A DNA stretch of 64,000 bases from Metellina segmentata (Eukaryota > Arthropoda > Arachnida > Araneae > Tetragnathidae), in the NCBI GenBank assembly GCA_947359465.1, contig OX375882.1:57777031-57841030 (forward strand). Reading direction: 5' to 3'. The number at the start of each line of letters is the position of its first letter. The stretch's first letter is position 1. The notes under the pieces were generated by a model. The model worked only from the letters and a program-made list of their open reading frames with translations, did not search any database and was not told the DNA's origin. The position numbers were made by a program, and so were the translations under genes. Positions 53,265 through 63,216 of the stretch are shown one piece after another.

Positions 53265-54310
53265 CGATCAATAGAATCTTTCCAAAGGAGTTCATTTTAA
53301 GGAAAGGAGAAATATAATTTTTCCAATAGATTATATTCCAAGGAATGGACCAACAGAATCATTCCAAAGGATGCACTACAAAAGAAACGAGAAGTGGAAT
53401 GTTTAAAAAGTATTCTATCATAAGGAAATTAGTAATAAAATATTTACTAAAGGTCCCTACTCTAAGGTTTGGTTGATTTGGGTATTATGGCGCAAAATCT
53501 AAAAAAAGATGAGCCCCACTCTTCGAGAAAATGACGATAAGAATCTTACTAAAAGATCTTGTCCTAAGGAAATTATAACCAGTATTTTCCCAAAGGATTC
53601 ACTTCCAAGGAAAGGAACAATACAATAGTTCCAAATAATTCATTTCCAACCCCAAGGAAGGGAACAATACAATAACTCCAAAGGATTCTATTCTGAGAAA
53701 AAATCTAAAAGGTTAATTACAAATAATTCACTTCTAAACAGTAGAATATTCAAAAGGATTATATTCTAAGTAAAAGAAATAGGAGAAAATAACGAACAGA
53801 GTTTCACTAAAGGATTCTATTCTAAGGAAAAGTAATAGGACAAAAAGATCTATGGAATTTCACTAAAGGATTTTATTCTAAGGAAGGTGCCAACTTAATT
53901 TCTCCAAGTATTCACTTCAAAGGAAAGGACCAACGGAATCACACACACATTCTAAAAATGCACTTCCAAGGAAGGTACCAACTTAATTTCTCCAAGAATT
54001 CACTTCAAAGGAAAGGACCAACGGAATCACACACACATTCTAAAAAATTCACTTCCAAGGAAGGTGCATACTTAATTTCACCAATAATTCACTTTAAAGG
54101 AAAGGAACAAAGGAATCGCACTCATATTCGAAAAAATTCACTTCTAACGAAGGGCCAACTTAATTTCTCCAAGAATTCACTTCAGAGGAAAGGACTAACG
54201 GAATCGCACACACATTCCAAAAAATTCACTTCCAAGGAAAGGAACAATAGAATAATTCCAAAGGATTTTATTCCAAGCAAAAAAGAACACAATATAATTT
54301 TTATAAAGGT
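53265..54310 (+). repeat. Satellite-like array with a higher-order part
   Basis: Same unit family as 51641-52290. Between 53884 and 54230 it changes into a higher-order unit of about 82-88 bp (gccaacttaatttctccaag, attcacttcaaaggaaagga, ccaacggaatcacacacaca) present about four times. The 122-codon frame here is a translation of this array. Confidence 0.85.
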
Positions 54311-55024
54311 CGGAAAAAATGCATAGATATATCTATTCCCCAAAATATGTGATTATTCAGTGATAAAAACTATATTTATTAATCGTAAAGTGTTATGGGG
54401 TTAAAGCAATAATACACTTCTCGCATATTCCATGTACTCTGAAGGTTAAAAGAAGTACCAATGATTCGGAGACTTCGAAGTCGAGTACCAGAAGCTTTGC
54501 TTGGGCCAAATAAGACGTCTGTATTTATGTAAATTCGCTGAGACTCACTTGTCTTGTGAGCTGTAGTTTACCTACCTTAGGCTAAACACGACATAAATTC
54601 GCATTGAAGTACGTCAACGTAAATGATAAAGCTTATTTATCAGGATAAATATTTGAATGTTGCGAATAGGGTCTGATCACCATGCAGCAATGTTCTGACA
54701 GAATCACAATATTATCTAGAGAGAAAATCCAGTAACTCTTTCAGATACAGTTGTGACAAATTTACGACAGATAGCTGACTTGTTTGTGTTGGGAACGCGT
54801 TTGCCGTAAAATGACACGAAGTATAATTACTCGTATCAACCAGTCATACGTAAAAGTTCAAAATTGAATCGAAACTATTTTATCAAGAACGAATCCATTT
54901 TCTAAAATACTACTTTTCTAAATTCAGTTTCGGTTGTTTTCAATACTGTGAAATGTATGCCATGAAATTATCTTTCTAAAGGACGAAAGAATTATCGAAA
55001 TTGGATATTTGCATTGATTAGATG
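54311..55024. other. Unassigned sequence
   Basis: No repeat family or gene motif is recognised. Confidence 0.35.
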
Positions 55025-55148
55025 TTGGTAGGTAGATATATTTAATAATGTCGCACTGGAGCAACACAACAGGTTGTTAGAGATGCTCTGGGATCCACCC
55101 CCAAAAGGAAATATTCGAACACAACACCACGTAATTTTGAACCATAGT
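55025..55148 (-). mobile_element. SINE S2-type, 5'-truncated near gaaccatag
   Basis: Ttggtaggtagatatattta, gtcgcactggagcaacacaa, accacgtaattttgaaccat. It ends at about the same body position as the truncated copies at 25.9 and 58.4 kb. Both flanks contain ttagatg-tggta (55019 and 55154), compatible with a short TSD. Confidence 0.85.
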
Positions 55149-55739
55149 TTTGATTAGATGCTGGTAATTTCAGCTGATAATTTGCGAAACTGAAAAATTC
55201 ATTGTAAAACACCAGTGTTAATGCGTACAGGCAACTCTAGGTGGCAATAGTGTTTCCTATACGTTTTCCGATAGCGATTTCGTTCGTTTTTCAAATACCA
55301 TTTCACCGCTTCGCAAATAATTTTTCCAGACAATAAATTTCGTAGTGATTGTTGACAGTGATTGATCCACACAAAATTCATAGAACAAATCACTAAATTG
55401 GGGATACACTAAAGTTTAACGTAACCCTAATACATTTACAGAGCATTTGGTCAGCAGGTGTAAAATCTTCACAGACGTGTTGGGAACGTGTGTTATTTTT
55501 ATAAATGGTAGTTGGTAGCTGAAATTCCATCACACTTGAGCAACAGATAGGACTTTTTGAGTTTTTTTTAATAAAGGGATAATATGTAATCGGGGGGGGG
55601 GGGCGATAATAATTAACTTACTGAATGGATGGTGATGTGTATAACAAAGGAATTAAGGTCGTTTGTAAATGCTCTAAAATAATTTAAGCATTTTCATCTC
55701 ACCGTTTACATTTGTCTAATAGATCAGATTGTAATTCTA
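55149..55739. other. Unassigned sequence with a G run
   Basis: Nothing recognised except a run of about 10 G at 55594-55604. Confidence 0.35.
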
Positions 55740-56001
55740 ATTAATTAACGTCGCACTGGAACAACACAATGGTTTATTCAATACAATTCGGGATCAATCC
55801 CCAAGGGAAAGATCCGAAGACACCGGTAAGTAATTTTGAACCACGGTCAACACCTGAGCTGGCACCCGACTCTCCAAACTACCAGACCACGTAAACCTAA
55901 GGACATTCGATGCAACGACAGATTTAACAGGCACCAGGCCCCTTATACACGACCGACTTCGGTTGGATCCGTTATACTTCCAACCGGGCAACCGCGGCCC
56001 C
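55740..56001 (-). mobile_element. SINE S2, short body
   Basis: Ttaattaacgtcgcactgga, ttcgggatcaatccccaagg, gagctggcacccgactctcc, and a head (on minus, gggccgcggttgcccggttg). About 40 bp are missing in the head (gttggatccgttatacttcc) and 15 bp in the body. Confidence 0.85.
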
Positions 56002-56072
56002 TAAATTTTGGCAGTAAAACTGAGTTCAAGACTATTTATCGCAGATTCGTCATTTCAACCCGAGCAGTACTA

Positions 56073-56240
56073 GAATTAACGTAGCATAAGAGAAACACAA
56101 ACAAAGCGGGCCACTGAGCGGGCTACCTCTATCCATCTCAAAGGGAAATATTCGAGAAAAACACCTTGAAATTTTGGACCATGGTCAGATGATGAGGTCA
56201 ACTCCTGGTACTTCACTCTCCAAACTTCCTCACCAAGCCA
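56073..56240 (-). mobile_element. SINE, 5'-truncated, diverged
   Basis: Aattaacgtagcataagaga, caaagggaaatattcgagaa, gaccatggtcagatgatgag, ctccaaacttcctcacc. Head absent. Confidence 0.75.
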
Positions 56241-56259
56241 AAGGGACGCATCAACCAAG

Positions 56260-57240
56260 CAACGCTAGTAACGTTCCTATTAATATTCTGCTTATACACA
56301 ATACATTAAAGAATGTATCCAAGATTTTGTAGAATTATACGGAAAAATTAAGGAAAAATACTCGATTCAAGGGTAATCTTAATATCGCTACTCTTATTTA
56401 CGAGATAGCTATTCATATCTAGTAAATATGTATAGCTATTTACTAGATAGTTGTTCCTATCAACTAGATAGCTGTTCCTATCAACTAGATAGTTGTTCCT
56501 ATCAACTAGATAGTTGTGTTCCTAACTAGATAGCTGTTCCTATCAACTAGATAGCTGTTTCTATTCACTAGATAGCTGTTCCTATCAACTAGATAGCTGT
56601 TCCTATCAACTAGATAGCTGTTCCTATCAACTAGATAGCTGTTCCTATCATCTAGATAGCTGTTCCTATCGACTAGATAGCTGTTACTATCGACTAGATA
56701 GCTGTTCCTATCGACTAGATAGCTGTTCCTATCAACTAGATAGCTGTTCCTATCAACTAGATAGCTGTTCCTATCAACTAGATAGCTGTTTCTATTCACT
56801 AGATAGCTGTTCCTATCAACTAGATAGCTGTTCCTATCAACTAGATAGCTGTTCCTATCAACTAGATAGCTGTTCCTATCAACTAGATAGCTGTTCCTAT
56901 CATCTAGATAGCTGTTCCTATCGACTAGATAGCTGTTACTATCGACTAGATAGCTGTTCCTATCAACTAGATAGCTGTTCCTATCAACTAGATAGCTGTT
57001 CCTATCAACTAGATAGCTGTTCCTATCAACTAGATAGCTGTTTCTATTCACTAGATAGATGTTTCTATTAACTAGATAGCTGTTCCTATTAACTAGAAAG
57101 ATGTTTCTATTAACTAGATAGCTGTTCCTATCAATTAGATAGCTGTTCCTATTAACTAGATAGCTATTCACATTATTTGACAATATTTTAAAACGTTCTC
57201 TCGGTCGAAATTCAGGTACGTAAAGCAACCACGACAAAGT
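56260..57240. repeat. 21-bp tandem array, about 36 copies, with flanks
   Basis: The unit is ctagatagctgttcctatcaa and variants (gactag, tcactag, tgtttct). The array spans about 56410-57165. Because 21 is a multiple of three, the minus strand has an uninterrupted 243-codon frame of the heptapeptide NSYLVDR type; this is an array artefact. Marker units (ctattcactagatag at about 56561, 56792 and 57043) show a higher-order period of 11-12 units. The left and right flanks are duplicated around the sister array at 57276-57650. Confidence 0.95.
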
Positions 57241-57275
57241 GATACATCAACCCAAGCAGCGACGTGTAATATTAT

Positions 57276-57650
57276 GCTTATGCAAAATACAGTAAAGAAT
57301 GTTTCTAAAATTTTGTAGAATTATACGAAAACATTTTAATTAAAAATACTTGATTCAAGAGCACCCTTGATCAAGTATTTTTCGATCTTAAGTTAGCTAT
57401 TCAAATTTACTATATAGCTATTCCTATTTACTAGATAGCTTTTCCTATTTACTAGATAGCTATTCTTATTTACTAGAAAGCTATTCCTATTTACTAGATA
57501 GCTATTCCTATTTACTAGACAGCTATTCCTATTTACTAGAAAGTTATTCCTATTTACTAGATAGCTATTCCTATTTACTAGAAAGCTATTCATATTATTT
57601 AACAATAATTTAAAAACTTTTCTCGGCCGAAATTGAGGAACACAATACAA
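57276..57650. repeat. Sister 21-bp array, about 9 copies
   Basis: The unit is tttactagatagctattccta (about 57400-57592), a close relative of the preceding array's unit. The flanks match those of the first array: tgcttatgcaaaatacag, aattatacgaaaac and tgattcaag on the left; attatttaacaataatttaa and tctcggccgaaattgagg on the right. The two blocks are therefore a tandem duplication whose arrays expanded differently. Confidence 0.9.
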
Positions 57651-58268
57651 AGTGTGACAACATTAAAATTAAAAAAAAGTTGTCTGCAAAAATTATCAGG
57701 GGAAAGCTTGTGATTATTTTCTGTGAATCGAAAGACGGGATTATAAAGCGGATAAAAAGCTTATTTTAATCACCACTAAAAAAAGACAAAATGCGGACAG
57801 CATAGACGATGAGCTTCAATTGTTTTTGTTTAATTTTATAGGGGCTTATAGCATTTCGCAGAAAAGTAACAAATAAAAAAAATGGGTACATAATCAACGC
57901 ATTCATAAAACTTCTATTAAAAAAATTTAATGCAGTTGAGTAGTTAATTTAATGTAAACAAAGTGTTCAGCACAAATATTTGTTTTAATTAACTAATTCC
58001 ATTTTGATTCAAGAAATTTCTCGCTAAAAATAAGCTATCTTAAGCAAGCGTTTAAAATTGATAAGCCGAACAATATGTATTCTACTTCGTTAACTCGAGA
58101 ATGTCGATCGAATATATTTTTATTTTCCGTTTTAAAAACCGGAAAGTTCCTGGAAATACCGCACATAAAGATTAAAATTTTAAATTGTATATTGATAAAA
58201 TCTGAGAGAATTGAGGATTATCTAAGGTTTGAAAATATACGGTAGATTAAAGCCTTAAATTATTAAGG
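57651..58268. other. AT-rich sequence, nothing recognised
   Basis: No gene or repeat family. It includes the left TSD of the following SINE. Confidence 0.35.
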
Positions 58269-58392
58269 TAATGGTAATGGTAATTTTTAGTTAACGTCGT
58301 ACTAGAGCAACACAACGGGCTATTGACGACGGTCCGGGATCAGTCCCTTAAGGGAAAGATCCGAGGACAACACCTCGTAATTTTGAACCACG
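58269..58392 (-). mobile_element. SINE S1, 5'-truncated at cgtggttc, with TSD
   Basis: The perfect 13-bp TSD taaattattaagg occurs at 58256-58268 and 58393-58405. The 124-bp copy is close to the S1 consensus (gtcgtactagagcaacacaa, gtcccttaagggaaagatcc) and begins on its own strand at cgtggttcaaaatt. One of the youngest insertions in the window. Confidence 0.95.
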
Positions 58393-58717
58393 TAAATTAT
58401 TAAGGATCCTGGATGATTATAATATATGAAATTTGTACACGTTTACGATTGATATACAACATACTAGATCCCTTGTGTGTGGCACTATTTTTCAATGCTT
58501 TATATTTTAACCCTCACAAGAGATTTACCCTACAACACCCAACGATGAAATAACCACATTGATTGAAAGTAATTATAGTTTGTTTAAACCTTTAGAAATA
58601 TTTTTTCCCAATGGGGGCACTTATGGCCACTATAAGGCCATAAGAGATGGTCAATTGTGAAGGAGCATACAGTGGGAGGGTCATCATTGCCCCTAAAAAG
58701 GACAGCGCAATTTTACA
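58393..58717. other. Unassigned sequence with a short hairpin
   Basis: Cttatggcc and ggccataag (about 58620-58645) form a 9-bp stem around a short loop. Otherwise nothing is recognised. Confidence 0.35.
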
Positions 58718-58798
58718 TCCATACCCTGACCCCGGATTCGAACCAGGAACCTTCCTAACAAGAGGCCAACACCTTAAACACTAGACCGGTTGGTTGGC
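58718..58798 (-). mobile_element. SINE S1 head only
   Basis: Cggattcgaaccaggaacct, aacaccttaaacactagacc and ggttggttggcacc are the S1 tRNA-like head. No SINE body precedes it; the upstream gaaggagcatacagtggg is unrelated. It may be a genuine head-only fragment or the tRNA-like start of a different SINE. Confidence 0.7.
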
Positions 58799-58799
58799 A

Positions 58800-59065
58800 C
58801 CTTTAGTAATATTCAATTGTTCTTTCTTATAATAGAATCCTTTGGAATTCTTATATTGGTTATTTCATTAGAGTAGTATCCTTTGCAACAATTCAATTAG
58901 CTATTTTCTTAGAATAGAATAATTTGTAACGATTCTATTAGTTATTTTCTTAGAATAGTAACCTTTGCAACGTTTCTTTTGGTTATTTCCTTAGAATAGA
59001 ATCACTTGTACACATTTTATTGGTTATTTCCTTAGAATAGAATCCATCGGAATAATTCTATTTTC
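58800..59065 (-). repeat. Satellite-like array, inverted orientation
   Basis: Units such as attttcttagaatagaatcc, tttgcaacgattctattagt read as the reverse complement of the 51.6- and 53.3-kb arrays. About five units of about 52 bp, somewhat longer than in the other arrays. Confidence 0.8.
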
Positions 59066-59707
59066 CTTCCTCTTGAATGAATGGAATTTTACTTCTAAAA
59101 GTATCAATTGGTCATGGTCAAAATTGGTTCGAAGTCCTCCAGGGAAGAAGTACAGAGTGCGAGGCGGATTTTTGGGTGCTAAACAACATAAGAAGCTACG
59201 ATTATTTATTGCTTTTTCCTGAACTTGAAAAATTAGACAATTTGAAAAATATTTACTTAAGTCTCAACTAATCTTCAAGACTTCATCATTGGTGGTAATT
59301 GGCCTGGTTTGTCATCCTTTGGTCATTTTTCACGACACGAAGTGTAATTAGATCACATGAGTGACAAATCAGTACCATATGGCAAGTAGGGCGGAATGCA
59401 ATGCGTAATGCGGACATCATCCTTTTGGCAGCTTTTCAATCCCCTTATATGGAGGATATGCATATTCTGACTGAACCCTCTACCAACATTGAAAGGTTTC
59501 CGAGGTTCAGCTTGAAATGCCTCCATGACGCATGTATTAGGATTCAATAATATTAAAGTAAAGGACGAGTTGTGAATTTTCAATTATCGTATCTGCCAAC
59601 GGTCATATTTTACTACAACAAGGGCTAATAAAAAGGCATCTACAATTGAAATGCAAGATTCTGGATATACCTAAAAAAACCCTAAAATTTAAAATTTTAA
59701 TTATATT
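59066..59707. other. Unassigned sequence
   Basis: No repeat family or gene motif is recognised. Confidence 0.35.
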
Positions 59708-60003
59708 TTGGAAGAGTAACGAATTAGCAACCTGAGGGTTCCGATTTAGAATCCAACCAAAGACCGTTTTGTGGAAGGGGAGCTAGTGCACGTTAAATCT
59801 ATCGTTGTCTTAAATGTCCTCACGCTTGCATGGTGGAAGTTTGGAGAGTGGAGATTAAGATCAGAGGTGTTGTTCTCGTTATAGGATCGTCGAATTTACG
59901 TGCTGTCGTCCTCGGATCATTCCCTTCGAATTTGATCCCGGACCGTTACCAATAGCCCGATATTTTGCTATAGTGGAACGGTAATTAAACACCTGTCTAC
60001 CTA
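59708..60003 (+). mobile_element. SINE S2, full length, diverged
   Basis: Ggaagagtaacgaattagca, gatttagaatccaacc (mutated B box), cacgttaaatctatcg, gtggaagtttggagagtgg, cgtcctcggatcattccc, tttgatcccggaccg, and a tail with ggtaattaaacacctgtct. The gtggttcaaaatt part is replaced by cgtcgaatttacg. Confidence 0.85.
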
Positions 60004-60114
60004 CAGAAAATTGCCAGTTCAAATCCATAGAGCTAAATTTCTGTTTAAATCGTTGCATTGGTGATCCGTAATCCGAGGAATGGTCATAGTTGCTCCATTT
60101 TACGCTCCATGTGT

Positions 60115-60375
60115 TATTGACGAGATATCTCGTCATCTGGCAAATTTGTAAAACGACGAAATATCTCGTCAACAAGATGAATTTTTTTTACATATTAATG
60201 ATGAGATCAAATACGGACAGTGTTCTCATGACGAGTAACGGTGAGGTGATGACGGACGCGTTGTATCACGTCCGTCATAATCTCGCCATTACTAGTCATT
60301 CTAGTTACGTCCAATATCTAGTTAGTTTTAGTTATAACGAAATATCTCGAAACAACTATCAGGAGGGCTTTGCAC
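60115..60375. repeat. P-family palindromic repeat
   Basis: It starts with the perfect 18-bp palindrome tgacgagatatctcgtca (60118-60135), followed by gacgaaatatctcgtcaac, diverged atgatgagatc and atgacgag units, and ends aacgaaatatctcgaaacaa then ctatcaggagggc. It includes the large hairpin at 60228-60299. Confidence 0.75.
60228..60299. repeat. 31-bp imperfect inverted repeat with 10-nt loop
   Basis: Left arm 60228-60258 and right arm 60269-60299 pair with six mismatches; the inner ten pairs (atgacggacg with cgtccgtcat) are perfect. The loop is cgttgtatca. A transcript or extruded strand would form a stable stem. It sits inside a P-family element. Confidence 0.85.
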
Positions 60376-60964
60376 GCATATATCCGTTCTGCAACTTGCA
60401 GTCTCCGCTATATGAAATCTAACCAGTTTTGACTTCCTTAAATAATGGAATATTACCAAACATTCTTTCAACATAGGGTTATATACTCGTAATATGTATG
60501 CGTTACGTCCAGGAAATATTTTGTCATTCGGAGTGTTAAGACCTGAATCTTGAATCGGTACAACGAATTAATCATTATAATTTTAGAATACTTCAAAACT
60601 TGAAATAGGCTCCCCTTAAAAAATTAAATTATGTAACCCGAAACTCTTCAAATATTCAAAAGCTTTCAAGGTAAAATACTGGATAAATAAAATAAGAACA
60701 CAGCTGGTTTAAAACGCAAGAATCTCATTGAATACAAAAGCAAACCATCAACTAATAACCAGATGATGCTACATCATCAATCCATACAGTTTACTCAATA
60801 AATAACGATCACATGTTAAGCCGAGAATAAACAGTTATGGAGCCCAAGTTTTTAAACCAAAAATTCAATAAAGCAAATATCCGATAATTGAAAAAAAAAA
60901 AACCTTTATACTTGTGAGTGTACTTAAAACCCATGCCTCAGTCCTCAATTCAAATAAATTCAGT
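60376..60964. other. AT-rich sequence, nothing recognised
   Basis: No repeat family or gene motif apart from an A run near 60890. Confidence 0.35.
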
Positions 60965-61117
60965 CAGGTAGGTAGTTAATCAACGTCGCACAGAAGCAAC
61001 ACATCATGCAACTGCCAACGATACGGATAATTCCCGAAGGGAAAGATTTCAGGTAGGTATTTTAATTAACGTCGTACTGGAGAATTACAATGGGCTATTG
61101 ACGACGGTCCGGGATGA

Positions 61118-61453
61118 TAATTGGTAATTGGTAATTTTTAGTTAACGTCGTACTAGAGCAACACAACGGGCTATTGTCGACGGTCCGGGATCAGTCCCTT
61201 AAGGGAAAGATCCGAGGACAACACCTCGTAATTTTGAACCACGATCAGATGACGAAGCAACACCTGAGCTGGCACCCCACTCTCCAAACTTCCACGCCAA
61301 CCCAACGTGAGGACTTTCGGCCACGACAGATTTAAGGTGCACCAGCCGCCTCTACACCATACGTTTACAAACCTCCATGCCCGGACCCGGATTCGAACCA
61401 GGAACCTTCCGATCTAGAGGCTAACACCTTAACCACTATACCGGTTGGTCGGC
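61118..61453 (-). mobile_element. SINE S1, full-length reference copy (336 bp)
   Basis: The perfect 14-bp TSD acggtccgggatga (61104-61117 and 61454-61467) fixes both ends. Sense (minus) strand: it starts gccgaccaaccggtatagtg, has an A-box-like ggtatagtggttaaggtg and an exact B box ggttcgaatcc in the first 70 bases, then gtgtagaggcggctggtgca, gccgaaagtcctcacgttgg, gtggttcaaaattacgagg, gactgatcccggaccgtc and agcccgttgtgttgctctag, and ends aaaaattaccaattaccaat. It looks capable of polymerase III transcription. It encodes no protein and depends on a LINE. Confidence 0.95.
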
Positions 61454-61566
61454 ACGGTCCGGGATGAATCACCCAAAAGAAAGATCCTAAGACAATGCCC
61501 CATACTTGACGTCATGAGAGATTCAACGTGCACAAGCCGAAGTGTACACGACGAACTTATTCTGAA

Positions 61567-61882
61567 GCAAGGTAAATTTAATTAACGTCCTACTAGAGTA
61601 ACACAACGGGCCATTGACGACGGTCCGGGATCAATCCCCTAAGACAGAGTTCCGAGGTCAACACCACAGTCAGATGACGAGACAACACCTGAGCTCGTAC
61701 CCCTTTTTTCAAACTTCCACACCAACCGAAGGTGATGACTTTCGGCCACGACAGATTTAATGTGCACCAATCGGCCTCTACACCATACGTTTATAAAAAC
61801 CCATGCACTAACCTGGATTCGAACCAGGAACCTCCCGATCTAGATGCTAACTCCTTAACCACCTGACCGGTTGGTGAATGGT
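61567..61882 (-). mobile_element. SINE S1, full length, second insertion
   Basis: The flanks cttattctgaa (61556-61566 and 61883-61893) form an 11-bp TSD inside the outer S2. Body: gtcctactagagtaacacaa, aacaccacagtcagatgacg, gatgactttcggccacgac. Head with intact B box on minus (ggttcgaatcc). Slightly more diverged than 61118-61453. Confidence 0.85.
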
Positions 61883-61942
61883 CTTATTCTGAACCGAGTT
61901 TCTATCTCGCAACCTTACGCTTGCTAATCTGGTGTTCTCATC

Positions 61943-62035
61943 GAATATTTCTCATCCTGTTTGATCCCGGACGGTCAGCAATAGCCCGTTGTGTTGCTTC
62001 AGTGTGACGTTAATTAAAATGCAAACATACATACA
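61943..62035 (+). mobile_element. SINE S2 3'-end fragment
   Basis: Ctgtttgatcccggacggtc, gcaatagcccgttgtgttgc, ttcagtgtgacgttaattaa, then gcaaacatacatac. It meets the antisense S2 head at about 61940, forming an inverted junction. Confidence 0.85.
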
Positions 62036-62677
62036 AGTTGCTCACCGGTTCGTCTTCCAACTCGTATACCGGGGTCCATATAGTCAGCGTATGCAACTTC
62101 ATGAGTCCGTATAACCTACTCCTTAAAACATCATCACTTGTGAATACGATGAAAGACACACTTTGCCCAAGCGTTTAAAAAATAATCCAATAACGTAAAT
62201 ACCAGGTAAATGAAAAAAAACCTCTACTCTTGTGAGTGTATTTAAAACCCGTACCCGAGACTTCGATTCAAATAATTTCAAAAGCGTTTCGTATCTTAAC
62301 CTTTAACGAAAAAAAAAAAAAAAAATTTCGAGAGAAAAAGATTCTGTAAAAACCGTTCCCCCATCCTTTTCTAAGCGTACCGACGTGCCTGATTCGAAAA
62401 TCGTTGGTAATTGCAGTTCCGTTTATTTCGCTTCGTGTTAAATTCAACACGTTCTTTTCCCACTGGTGCTGAGTTGAGAAGTACTTGGATACGAATATCA
62501 CAGCTGTTGGTATATTTTTTCAGGTGCCTGCTTTTTAAGTTCTTGCTTATAAGGTTGTAATGTTATCGATATCGATTACTTTCTGCGCAGTATGTTAATT
62601 TATATATTAAATTAGTCAAGATTTAGGATTTATTTCAGATTATATTCGAATTTTTCGTAACTTAATAAAGTGGTTGT
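62036..62677. other. Unassigned sequence
   Basis: Nothing recognised apart from an A run (62309-62323). Ctcttgtgagtgta-ttaaaacccgta (about 62227) repeats a phrase seen near 60912 (cttgtgagtgtacttaaaac), so the two flanks of the SINE nest may be duplicated. Confidence 0.35.
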
Positions 62678-63003
62678 GGGTATGTATGTAATTAATATCG
62701 CTCTTTAGAAACACCGTGGGCTATTGGTGACGGTGCAGGATCAAATTCGAAGGAAAATATCAGAGGACAGTAGCAAGTAATTTTGAGCCACGGTCAGATG
62801 ACGAGGTTATACCTTAGCTAGCAACCCATTCTCAAAACTTCCAAACCACGCCAACGTGAGGACATTTAAGGCAATTGCAAATTTAACGTCCACCAGTCCA
62901 CTTTCTACTTCTACCTTTGTACCCCTTTGGTCTTTGGTTAGATTCAATTTGTGCAACCCTCCAGTTCTTAATCCGTTACTCTTCCAACCGGGCTACCGTG
63001 ACC
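62678..63003 (-). mobile_element. SINE S2, full length, diverged
   Basis: Tatcgctctttagaaacacc, gtgggctattggtgacggtg, gagccacggtcagatgacga, ccacgccaacgtgaggacat, and a head with ccgttactcttccaaccggg. The B box is decayed (gattcaatttgtgc). Confidence 0.85.
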
Positions 63004-63005
63004 AC

Positions 63006-63095
63006 TAGTTGGTTGTGTTTTATGGCGTAAAAGGGCTATATTTAAACAAGCTGCCCCATACACCAAATGTAAAAATTTAAGTGTTGCGATTACCC
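63006..63095 (-). repeat. S3 repeat copy
   Basis: Gttggttgtgttttatggcg, taaaagggctatatttaaac, aagctgcccca, then aagtgttgcgat. It starts three bases after the head of the neighbouring S2. Confidence 0.6.
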
Positions 63096-63216
63096 TAGTT
63101 AGATCTTTTGTGTAAGGTTTAAAATAAAATTTAATTTAAAATAAATAAATAAACAATAATAAAATAAATAAAATGTCATTGAAAACATGACTCAAACTAT
63201 TTCGATTACATTTCGT

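Larger units (their letters stand above)
60965..61940 (-). mobile_element. S2 SINEs (outer shell of a double nest)
   Basis: A short truncated S2 lies at 60965-61050 (caggtaggtagttaatcaac, gcacagaagcaacacatc, gaagggaaagatttcagg). The next S2 starts at about 61052 with ggtaggtattttaattaacg, is cut at acggtccgggatga by an S1, resumes at 61468 (atcacccaaaagaaagatcc, gacgtcatgagagattcaac), is cut again at cttattctgaa by another S1, and ends with a decayed head (gagtttctatctcgcaacc, then tgctaatctggtg) at about 61940. Confidence 0.8.

Noticed and set aside
53958..54326. 122-residue Lys/Ser-rich plus-strand protein
   Set aside because: It translates the 82-88-bp higher-order satellite unit.
56506..57237. 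243-residue minus-strand repeat protein (heptapeptide type)
   Set aside because: It is a translation of the 21-bp tandem array; the period is divisible by three, so frames stay open. No start context, no domain, and the sister array gives a different short peptide.
61383..61453. tRNA gene on the minus strand
   Set aside because: A-box- and B-box-like sequences are present, but the acceptor stem cannot be formed and the segment continues into the SINE body. It is the tRNA-derived SINE head; the same holds for all other copies.
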